Below the pieces are notes generated by a model. That model made no database searches and was not told the origin of the DNA. It saw nothing but the letters and a program-made list of their open reading frames with translations. The position numbers were made by a program, and so were the translations under genes. Shown here in pieces: positions 7,197 through 13,601 of a stretch of DNA of 14,699 bases (positions within the stretch are counted from its first letter, which is position 1; every line of letters starts with the position of its first letter). The DNA is from Rhodospirillaceae bacterium (GTDB lineage Bacteria > Pseudomonadota > Alphaproteobacteria > MPNO01 > UBA2964), in contig JABJKO010000257.1 of the NCBI GenBank assembly GCA_018660305.1, positions 1-14,699 of the forward strand, in the 5' to 3' direction.

Positions 7197-7227
7197 GCTT
7201 TGGCAAAGCCGATAAATTCGCTACACT
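7197..7227 (+). promoter_or_regulatory. Candidate promoter with overlapping dyad for the BNR gene
   Basis: The 166-bp divergent gap 7124-7289 contains TTGGCA (7200-7205), a 16-nt spacer and TACACT (7222-7227), a moderate sigma-70 match about 62 bp before the BNR start. GCTTTG-g-CAAAGC (7197-7209) is a perfect dyad lying over the -35 element, a position expected for an operator. Nothing else clear is seen in this gap, including a minus-strand promoter. Confidence 0.3.
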
Positions 7228-7289
7228 TTCAGCATCGAGTCAGTCACGGGCGTTCACCGAAATAGCAACTCTTCCGGGAGGATGAAACG

Positions 7290-8444
7290 ATGACACAGGT
7301 CACAACGTATTTGTCGCCAAACGGCCAGCAGACAACACGCGGCGAGGGACCGGCAACCCGCATTCTGGTGGGATCGCTGGAAGGGGTCGCAACCCTTGAA
7401 CGCGAAACACCGTCATCGCCCTGGAGTCTCACCGGCCGGTCTCTCGAAGACTGCCATGTGGGCGAGCTGGTTTATGAATCCGGGTCGGGCAAGCTGTTCG
7501 CCGGCGCCCATGCGGATGGCGGGCTGTGGGTCAGCGATGATGGCGCGGGCAAGAGCTGGCGCCGCATTGGCCAGGACATCGAGAAACAGCATATGTATGC
7601 GCTGGCCGCACGCCGCAACGGCGACCGGGTGACCCTGTTCGCCGGCACATCGCCGGCGGCGCTGTACCGCAGCGACGATCTCGGCGAGAGCTGGTCCGAA
7701 GTCGAGACCATCTTCGACGTGGCGGACACCGACAAATGGACCTTCCCGCCGCCACCCCACATTCCCCACGTGAAACAGATCGTGTTTCATCCCACCGATC
7801 CGGACACGCTTTATGTGCTGATCGAACAAGGGGCGTTCTTGAAGTCATACGACGACGGCAAGAGCTGGATCGACATGACCAGCTATTCCGATCCTGACGA
7901 CGCGTCCTATCGCGATCTCCACCGGCTGGTCATTCATCCGGAAAATCCGGACGTCCTGTATGTGGCCACAGGCGTCGGCATCTATAGCAGCGATGACGAA
8001 GGGAAGAGCTTTACCCAGCATACGCGGCGCGGCGAGCGCATGGGCTATCCCGACTTCCTGTTCATGGACCCCAATGACGACCGCACGCTTTATTCCGGCG
8101 GCTCGGAGTTGAATCCGCGTATGTGGTACGAGACCGGCATGGCCAAATCCTGCGTCCAGCGCAGCACCGATGCCGGTGGGAACTGGATGGATCTGGATAA
8201 TGGCATGCCCAACCCCATGATCGGCGCCATCGAGGCCATGACCCTGCATGACTGGGACGGTGGCATGATGCTGCTGGCCGGCACCGCAACCGGCGAGGTC
8301 TATGCCTCGGAGAATGGCGGCGCTTCCTGGGACCGCATCGCCGATGAGGTGACGCCGATCGCCAAGGACGACCATCATCTGCCGTTCATGTCCGAAGAGA
8401 TCCGCCAGAGGGTTCTGGCCGAGCGCCGGGCCATCGGGCAGTAA
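7290..8444 (+). CDS. BNR/Asp-box repeat beta-propeller protein
   Basis: 384 residues with six Asp-box motifs of the S-x-D-x-G-x-x-W type, at about 82-90, 128-135, 186-193, 233-241, 292-299 and 340-347. Their regular spacing points to a beta-propeller of the sialidase/Vps10/photosystem-stability-factor superfamily. Between them lie strands such as LFAGT, LYVLIEQG and LYVATGVG. There is no signal peptide or membrane helix, so unlike most exo-sialidases it is probably cytosolic. I do not see the arginine triad pattern of true sialidases with confidence, so glycosidase activity is not claimed. The start at 7290 has GGGAGGA (7276-7282) 7 nt upstream. It is divergent from the dehydrogenase gene and convergent with the hydrolase gene. 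Its role may be ligand binding, or lyase/lactonase-like activity in the same catabolic pathway, but this is inference. Confidence 0.85.
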   Translation: MTQVTTYLSPNGQQTTRGEGPATRILVGSLEGVATLERETPSSPWSLTGRSLEDCHVGELVYESGSGKLFAGAHADGGLWVSDDGAGKSWRRIGQDIEKQHMYALAARRNGDRVTLFAGTSPAALYRSDDLGESWSEVETIFDVADTDKWTFPPPPHIPHVKQIVFHPTDPDTLYVLIEQGAFLKSYDDGKSWIDMTSYSDPDDASYRDLHRLVIHPENPDVLYVATGVGIYSSDDEGKSFTQHTRRGERMGYPDFLFMDPNDDRTLYSGGSELNPRMWYETGMAKSCVQRSTDAGGNWMDLDNGMPNPMIGAIEAMTLHDWDGGMMLLAGTATGEVYASENGGASWDRIADEVTPIAKDDHHLPFMSEEIRQRVLAERRAIGQ

Positions 8445-8494
8445 CGGCCATCAACGACGTCGGCAAAACCGGGTGGGGGAGAGGGCTGGGGCGA

Positions 8495-8510
8495 TTCCAC
8501 GTGAGTGGAA
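8495..8510. terminator. Short hairpin between convergent genes
   Basis: ttccac-gtga-gtggaa is a perfect 6-bp stem with a 4-nt loop in the 72-bp gap between the convergent BNR and hydrolase genes. It could work for either strand, but no T-run follows on either side. Confidence 0.3.
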
Positions 8511-8516
8511 AATGCG

Positions 8517-9944
8517 CTAGCCGGTTCTGAGCGCGGCGAAGATTTCCGTTAGCCGGTCGAGCGGGCCGTGGTCGCGGATCAACCCCATGGGCACGGAAAA
8601 ATGGCCGCGCCGCCAGATAAACCGGTTGCGCTGCGGTACATTCCACGAGTCGATCAGTTCAATACCGCTGTCATAGGGTGTGACGATGTCCCGTTGGCCA
8701 AGCACGCTGACCACATTTTCAGCACCCATCACCGGCGGGCCCTGTGGATCGAGCAATCCGCGCCACCGGTTTGCTTCCGTCTCGGTCCAACCATTGGCCC
8801 GGGTCGCGGCATGTGTTCCCCAGACCTGCGCCAACGCACCGCGTACAGCCGCGTCCTCTACCTTGCCGCAATGGGTGACAAGAAACAGCGCGTCAGGCTG
8901 CAAATGTGACGCCCAGTCACGAGCCCGGGTGGAGAGTAGTTGCGCAGCCAGCGCGCCCAGGCTCGATCCGCCGACTCCGACGGGTCCCTGGCTTGTGCGC
9001 CGCGCCCAGTCGATCAGGACCGCCCATTCAGGCATTTCGGCAGTAAAAATATCGATGGCGCCTATGGGGGCCCGGCTCATAAAGGCTTCTCCACCATAAC
9101 GCCCGTCCGGCACCCGCCGCCCATGCCAGGGCGCCTCCGGGCGCACCACCCGAATGCCGGCGCGACACAGATCGTAGACTTCGTCGATCAGACCGTGCCA
9201 GTGGTCGAATTCGACACAAACGCCGTGGCCGAAAATCAGGGTGGGCGGATCAATCACTCCTTTTGGTTCGAACACGCGGGCATAGACATCATCGCCCATA
9301 CGTTCGGCGGGAGACGCGAAGCGCAGCCAATACTCGTCACCAGCAGGTCCGGGTACACGCTGTGATTCGGTCACATCCGGCATGTGCTCCGGCGGCGCGA
9401 ACGCCCGCGTAGAATCCTCCAGTGCATAGCCAAAAATTTCTTCAACCTCCGCCGGCGACGGGATTTCCCAACGCACCAAGGGGATGCGTCGGCCGCCGCC
9501 GAGGAGAAACCGGAAATGGCGTCGTGTCGCATTGTAGTGATTGCGGCAATTACGCCGCGCGGTTTCGATGGCGACAAGATTATGTGGGGCGGTGTTCTGT
9601 TCCTCGAAAAAGGTCTGTCGCCAATGCCGTTCCGTCGCATTGACTGCCTCGCGCGCCGCCTCGAACCTTAACAAGGCCTCGCTCAAACGCGGTACCAGGG
9701 CAGGATCGGGCGTCATGGGCACCTCGGCAAAAAACCGATCGACCGAGCCGTTGGCGGCGCGTGCCGCGGCCCATAACCGCGATAACGGGAAGAACCAGCG
9801 ACCAAGCGCGCGGATTGCTAAGGCGTCAAACCAGGGGCGAGCGATTATCGCGCCCACAGGCGTTCGTAAGAGGCGGGCAACGAAGTCTTCCTCGCGAAGG
9901 CGCGCGCCTGCCTGGTTCAGGGGTTGAGTGGTGAGGTCATGCAT
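8517..9944 (-). CDS. Alpha/beta hydrolase with long N-terminal region
   Basis: 475 residues. The hydrolase core occupies about 215-475. It has an oxyanion-type HG at 240-241, a nucleophile elbow GGSSLGA with Ser328 (GxSxG), an acid Asp419 in GQRDIVTP and a His448 in RRGHF, in the correct order for a catalytic triad. A CoA, lipid or other ester substrate is possible. The first 215 residues are unusual: they include hydrophobic stretches near 23-60 and an Arg/Glu-rich helical part near 85-145, with no clear signal peptide; they may bind a membrane or a partner. The start ATG at 9944 lacks a clear Shine-Dalgarno; it lies 17 bp after the acyltransferase stop, so it is probably in the same transcript and may rely on reinitiation. 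It resembles ABHD18-like hydrolases in overall plan (from memory, unsure). Confidence 0.82.
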   Translation of the reverse strand: MHDLTTQPLNQAGARLREEDFVARLLRTPVGAIIARPWFDALAIRALGRWFFPLSRLWAAARAANGSVDRFFAEVPMTPDPALVPRLSEALLRFEAAREAVNATERHWRQTFFEEQNTAPHNLVAIETARRNCRNHYNATRRHFRFLLGGGRRIPLVRWEIPSPAEVEEIFGYALEDSTRAFAPPEHMPDVTESQRVPGPAGDEYWLRFASPAERMGDDVYARVFEPKGVIDPPTLIFGHGVCVEFDHWHGLIDEVYDLCRAGIRVVRPEAPWHGRRVPDGRYGGEAFMSRAPIGAIDIFTAEMPEWAVLIDWARRTSQGPVGVGGSSLGALAAQLLSTRARDWASHLQPDALFLVTHCGKVEDAAVRGALAQVWGTHAATRANGWTETEANRWRGLLDPQGPPVMGAENVVSVLGQRDIVTPYDSGIELIDSWNVPQRNRFIWRRGHFSVPMGLIRDHGPLDRLTEIFAALRTG

Positions 9945-9961
9945 GAGCGATCAATGGCGCT

Positions 9962-11401
9962 TTACTGTGTTGTATTTGGTTTGTCAGAAAGAAAATGCTC
10001 GACGGGCGCAACATAGAATTCGAGCAAGGCCTGCGCCTCCGGATTGACGGCATATCGTCCGGGTTCAGGCTGGCGCACGATACCACGCTCCAGCATCATC
10101 CGCAGACCATCAGCCACCGCAACGCTCTCCTCGCCAAATGGCACATACACGGACGCCTGGGCGTTTTCGAATTCCCCGATCAGGGAATGAGCCTGCGCCT
10201 TTATTTCCAATTCGCTGACAATGGCATCACCCGCACGATGGAAGACCACCGCGACAATGGAAGCTGGCAACACGGGAATGACGCCGGCGATCTGATCCAT
10301 CAGATCGTCGCCGAGCGACCGGACGCACTGAAAATATTTTTCCCGGTCGAGTGATTTCAGATCGTAACCACCATCCGCCAGCCAGCCGCGCAACGACAGC
10401 GGTGTTCCGAAATTAGCGCACGCGCGGCCGAATTTCCGCCACCGGCCGGTCACCACCCGGGCGGCGATGGCAGCGCCAAACAACGCGATCTCCTTCAATA
10501 CGAACAACGTGCCCCGCTGGCTGATCATGGTCTCGTCACGCCGCGCGATCAGCGCTTCATCCTCGACCACCCGTTCGTAATTGAGCCCGACCGGCACGAA
10601 CACGATATCGAAGTCGCCTTCGGGGTCGAATTCCCGCAGCATGTAGTTGAGGATGCCCACATGGGGTTTCTGCAGACGGCCGTCCGGGGACAGGGCAGCT
10701 TCCGGGAAGACGCCCTGGGGGACTCTGCCTTCGGTCGCAAGCTGCACATACCGTTCGAGAACACGACGGTAGAGCGGATCTCCCGACCGACGCCGGACAA
10801 AATAGGCACCCATGGCACGTAACAGGGCGCCGTAGGGCCAGAAAAGCGCCCACTCCCCAGCGGCGTAGCTCAGCGCGGCACGGCCGGATGCCAGATAGCT
10901 CACCAGCATGTAATCAAAATTACTGCGATGGTTGATGACCAGTACCAGCGCATCCTTGCCACTCCGGACCTTGTCCAGCCCGTTCTCATCGGAATAGGCG
11001 AGCCGAAGCCGAAAGAAGAACTGGAGAAAACGGCTCGCGAGCCAATTTCCGAACCGGAAGTAAAAATAGGCATTGAACCCCGGAACGATCTCGCGCGCAT
11101 ACTCCTTGACGTCTTCCATGACCACGTTCTGTGGCACACCGCGCTCCGCCGCCGCGTCGCGGGCTGCGGACTGGATTTTGGGATCATAGACCAACCGGTC
11201 GATCAGGGCATAACGCTTGGTGAGCATGAACGGCGGCAAATCAAGCTCAAGCCGGGTATTGATGTCGGCGATGACCCTATCAACCCGGCGGCGCAGAAAC
11301 CAACGACTACCCGGCAATATAAAATGCGCGACCAGCGATGCGGTCGCCAGCCCGCCAATCAGCACGGCGAGCCAGATCGATACCTGGATCGTTTCGCCCA
11401 A
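9962..11401 (-). CDS. PlsB-like glycerol-3-phosphate acyltransferase family protein
   Basis: 479 residues. The four acyltransferase blocks are present in order: NHRSNFD with His158-x4-Asp163 (catalytic), GAYFVRR at 198-204, FPEAALS at 232-238 and VPVGLNYE at 269-276. This places it in the PlsB/DHAP-acyltransferase family, which transfers acyl chains to glycerol-3-phosphate or a related alcohol at the inner membrane. Residues about 7-29 are a hydrophobic helix that would anchor it. It is much shorter than E. coli PlsB (about 800 residues), and block 3 has Ala235 where Gly is usual. The start must be TTG at 11401: an in-frame stop lies at 11429-11431, no ATG/GTG lies between, and an AGGGG is about 9 nt upstream of the TTG. 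It leads the unit with the alpha/beta hydrolase. A TTGAT-N4-ATCAA box sits 88 bp before the start. Confidence 0.88.
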   Translation of the reverse strand: MGETIQVSIWLAVLIGGLATASLVAHFILPGSRWFLRRRVDRVIADINTRLELDLPPFMLTKRYALIDRLVYDPKIQSAARDAAAERGVPQNVVMEDVKEYAREIVPGFNAYFYFRFGNWLASRFLQFFFRLRLAYSDENGLDKVRSGKDALVLVINHRSNFDYMLVSYLASGRAALSYAAGEWALFWPYGALLRAMGAYFVRRRSGDPLYRRVLERYVQLATEGRVPQGVFPEAALSPDGRLQKPHVGILNYMLREFDPEGDFDIVFVPVGLNYERVVEDEALIARRDETMISQRGTLFVLKEIALFGAAIAARVVTGRWRKFGRACANFGTPLSLRGWLADGGYDLKSLDREKYFQCVRSLGDDLMDQIAGVIPVLPASIVAVVFHRAGDAIVSELEIKAQAHSLIGEFENAQASVYVPFGEESVAVADGLRMMLERGIVRQPEPGRYAVNPEAQALLEFYVAPVEHFLSDKPNTTQ

Positions 11402-11454
11402 GCCAAGCGCCCCTTTCAGCGATTTATGTCATTTGTTCGCCGACGTCGCTGACC

Positions 11455-11460
11455 AGCCTA
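11455..11460 (-). promoter_or_regulatory. Candidate -10 element for the acyltransferase unit
   Basis: On the minus strand this reads TAGGCT, matching TATAAT at its three most important positions (first, second and last). If transcription starts near 11448, the FNR/FixK-type box is centred at -41.5, the usual place for activation by this family, with a leader of about 46 nt. The geometry is good but the hexamer is weak. Confidence 0.35.
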
Positions 11461-11480
11461 CCGGACTCGCTTGGGACTAC

Positions 11481-11498
11481 CTTTGATCCAGATCAAAG
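11481..11498. promoter_or_regulatory. FNR/Anr/FixK-type binding box
   Basis: TTGAT-CCAG-ATCAA at 11483-11496 is an exact match to the FNR/Anr/FixK consensus TTGAT-N4-ATCAA. It extends to perfect 8-bp arms (11481-11488 and 11491-11498) with a 2-bp centre. It lies in the 156-bp non-coding gap (11402-11557) between the MetE-like stop and the acyltransferase start, so the only gene it can plausibly control is the minus-strand acyltransferase/hydrolase unit. It predicts response to low oxygen or redox state through a Crp/Fnr-family regulator, which is not encoded in this window. Confidence 0.7.
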
Positions 11499-11557
11499 CC
11501 GCCGGACAGGCGATATGCGACTACGCCACCGTACGCCCGTCAGTTCTCTTCACATAT

Positions 11558-12736
11558 TCAACGGCCCCAAAGCCGCTCCGTCGCGATCTGCGCGCCTTCG
11601 GCCATGCAGCGGAACTTGGACCAGACCACGGACGGGGTCACTTGCGGGTCGCTGCGCGCGAACGTGCCGAACCCGCAGTCGGAACTGGCGATAACCCGCT
11701 CGCGCCCGACGACCTTGGCCCAGTTGCATAGGCGCTGTGCGATCAGCTTGGGATGCTCGACGAAATTGGACGTGGAATCGATGACACCGGGGATCAGGAT
11801 TTTGTGATCCGGGATTTTCGCATCCAGTATATCTTCCCATTCATGCTCGTGGCGCGGATTGGCGCCTTCGAAGAGGATCCCCGCCGGCCGCGCCTTCATC
11901 AGGACCGGAAATATTTTTTCCAGCGGGAAGTCATGGGTATGCGGGCCTTCATAATTGCCCCAGCATATATGAAGCCGCATACGCTCCGGCGGAATGTTGG
12001 CGGTCGCCGCATTCACCGCCTCGGCATTGCGTTCGGCGATGCGCAGGAATTCGTCATCACTCAGCTTCTGGTATTGATTGTGCCGCGCCGAGCCGAGATC
12101 CGGGCAATCGATCTGCAACATGAAGCCCGCCGCGTGGATGGCCTCATATTCGGTCTTCATGGCATCAGCCATGGCCTCGATATAGGCGTCTTCATTCTTG
12201 TAAAAATGATCTGGAACAAATTTGCTGAGCACGCCGGGGGAAGCGGCATTCATAAACGCTTCCTTGGGCTTGGCGGTGGCGACGGCAGCCTTCAGATGCG
12301 CGATATCGCGCTCCAGCGGCTCAAAATTTTCATATTTTAAAGGCCCGATCACCCAGGGCCGGCCATATTGCAGGGCCCAGCCACCCTTGGTCTGCTTGAT
12401 GCGTTCGTAATAATCGGGATGCTCCATGACATCCAGATTGGTCACGTCTTTGGGCACTTCGGCGCCGGGGGGCTGGCCTTCCTGGATACCCGACAGGCGG
12501 TGTTTGACATAGAACGTGTAGGCGATCTTGCCCATCTCGCCATCGCTGACCACGTCCACACCGGTTTCCACCTGCCGGGCGACGATATCCCTGACCGCTT
12601 CGGCCACACGTTTTTCCAGCCCGGCAGGATCGGCGAGCTTCCCCTGGTCCTCGTCGGCAAGCAGATCATAGAGATCCGCCGGCCGCGGCAGGCTGCCCAC
12701 ATGGGTGGTGAGAATGCGATCAGTGCTGACATCCAT
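11558..12736 (-). CDS. Stand-alone MetE C-terminal-like (cobalamin-independent methionine synthase II family) protein
   Basis: 392 residues, equal to the catalytic C-terminal half of MetE without the N-terminal half. It opens with the family TTHVGSLPRP motif (10-19) and has VSDGE at 63-67. All zinc ligands expected from MetE are present: His256 and Cys258 in HICWGN, Glu290 in LFEGANP, and Cys354 in SSDCGFGTF. A zinc-activated thiol should thus be the methyl or alkyl acceptor. Members of this size include methionine synthases that take methyl groups from non-folate donors and epoxyalkane:coenzyme M transferases; which applies here is open. The start ATG at 12736 is preceded by GGAGG about 10 nt upstream; the longer frame to 12802 adds a low-complexity Arg-rich leader and is rejected. 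It is divergent from the glutathione S-transferase gene, and no methionine pathway gene lies nearby, which favours a catabolic role. Confidence 0.87.
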   Translation of the reverse strand: MDVSTDRILTTHVGSLPRPADLYDLLADEDQGKLADPAGLEKRVAEAVRDIVARQVETGVDVVSDGEMGKIAYTFYVKHRLSGIQEGQPPGAEVPKDVTNLDVMEHPDYYERIKQTKGGWALQYGRPWVIGPLKYENFEPLERDIAHLKAAVATAKPKEAFMNAASPGVLSKFVPDHFYKNEDAYIEAMADAMKTEYEAIHAAGFMLQIDCPDLGSARHNQYQKLSDDEFLRIAERNAEAVNAATANIPPERMRLHICWGNYEGPHTHDFPLEKIFPVLMKARPAGILFEGANPRHEHEWEDILDAKIPDHKILIPGVIDSTSNFVEHPKLIAQRLCNWAKVVGRERVIASSDCGFGTFARSDPQVTPSVVWSKFRCMAEGAQIATERLWGR

Positions 12737-12773
12737 GGTCTGCGTGCCTCCGTACAGTGCTTTTGTTGACCCT

Positions 12774-12802
12774 ACAGTAGAACGGCGGCGGGACCGGTGC
12801 AA
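12774..12802 (-). promoter_or_regulatory. Weak candidate promoter for the MetE-like gene
   Basis: On the minus strand TTGCAC (12797-12802), a 17-nt spacer and TACTGT (12774-12779) lie before the start at 12736. Each hexamer matches three of six consensus positions. Confidence 0.25.
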
Positions 12803-12824
12803 AGCATGCGGCCAACAAATGCGC

Positions 12825-12830
12825 TATGAT
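12825..12830 (+). promoter_or_regulatory. Candidate -10 element for the GST gene
   Basis: TATGAT is a five-of-six match to the sigma-70 -10 consensus, 38 bp before the GST start. No good -35 is seen at the right distance. Confidence 0.25.
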
Positions 12831-12868
12831 TGCGGAGAGAACAACAGGGCTGGAAAGAGAAACCTAAC

Positions 12869-13507
12869 ATGCCGGATGAACAAATAGCGGTCTGGGGTAT
12901 CGGCACGCCGCGCACGCTGAGGGCACACTGGATACTCGCGGAATTCGGGATCGACTATGACTGCCATCCCATCACGTCGCGCAGCGGCGAAACCATGACG
13001 CCGGAATTTCTCGCGCTCAATCCGAAGCACAAGATCCCGGTGCTGCAACATGGCGGCAATGTGCTGACAGAAAGCGCCGCCATCGTCACCTATGTCAGCG
13101 AGGCTTTTGCCGCCCCGCCGGACTTCCATGTCCCAACCGATGCTGTGGACCGCGCCAAACTTAACGAATGGTGCTTTTTCATCATGACGGAGCTGGACGC
13201 CCTGTCGCTCTATGTCATCCGCAAGCATCAGGATCTGCACGCCATCTACGGCGAGGCGCCCGGCGCCATTGAGGCGGCTAAAAATAATTTCTCCGACCTG
13301 ACCGGCGCGCTGTTCGATGGCGCGGGCGGGAACCAGGAGTTTCTATTGCCCGAGGGGCTGAGTGTCGCCGATATCCTGCTGACCACCTGTATCCAATCGG
13401 CCCAGAGGCGGGGCATCGAGATGCCCGGCTATCTCGTCGAATTCAACGATCGCATGAGCCGGCGGCCGGCTTTCCAAAAGGCGCTGGCAATCAACAACCC
13501 GGGTTAG
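12869..13507 (+). CDS. Glutathione S-transferase family protein
   Basis: 212 residues, typical for a cytosolic GST. The thioredoxin-like N-terminal domain (about 5-80) has the cis-proline IPV (Pro57) and the glutathione-binding Glu68-Ser69 at the start of the next helix. The alpha-helical C-terminal domain (about 90-205) has the N-capping box SVAD (165-168). The catalytic position near residues 10-16 reads GIGTPRT, so Thr13 or a nearby residue, not Tyr or Cys, would activate the thiol. It would conjugate glutathione to an electrophile or perform a glutathione-dependent isomerisation. The ATG at 12869 is chosen over the TTG at 12830, because the extra 13 residues are not family-like and a purine-rich GGAAAGAG lies upstream of the ATG. 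Pairing with the MetE-like thiol alkyltransferase homologue suggests both could deal with a reactive catabolic intermediate (inference). Confidence 0.88.
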   Translation: MPDEQIAVWGIGTPRTLRAHWILAEFGIDYDCHPITSRSGETMTPEFLALNPKHKIPVLQHGGNVLTESAAIVTYVSEAFAAPPDFHVPTDAVDRAKLNEWCFFIMTELDALSLYVIRKHQDLHAIYGEAPGAIEAAKNNFSDLTGALFDGAGGNQEFLLPEGLSVADILLTTCIQSAQRRGIEMPGYLVEFNDRMSRRPAFQKALAINNPG

Positions 13508-13523
13508 ATTGCGCGCCTATCGT

Positions 13524-13538
13524 CTGGTCGAGGACCAG
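13524..13538 (+). other. Short hairpin after the GST gene
   Basis: ctggtc-gag-gaccag is a perfect 6-bp stem with a 3-nt loop, 16 bp after the GST stop and about 63 bp before the exporter start. It has no T-run. It may be a weak terminator or an operator for the exporter gene. Confidence 0.25.
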
Positions 13539-13601
13539 CTATTGAGGTAAGAAGCATTCCAATCCTCCTCAACAAAGCCCGTTGTAACAGGAGACCCGCG
13601 C

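Noticed and set aside
6029..7285. 418-codon plus-strand open frame opposite the dehydrogenase gene
   Set aside because: It mirrors the codons of the MDR gene, which has intact zinc and NAD motifs; the translated product shows no recognisable domain.
11481..11498. The palindrome as a terminator for the MetE-like gene
   Set aside because: The 2-nt centre cannot form a normal RNA loop, there is no T-run, and the match to an FNR/FixK box is exact.
12737..12802. Upstream extension of the MetE-like protein
   Set aside because: The extra residues are Arg/Ser-rich and absent from the family pattern, which begins just before TTHVGSLPRP.
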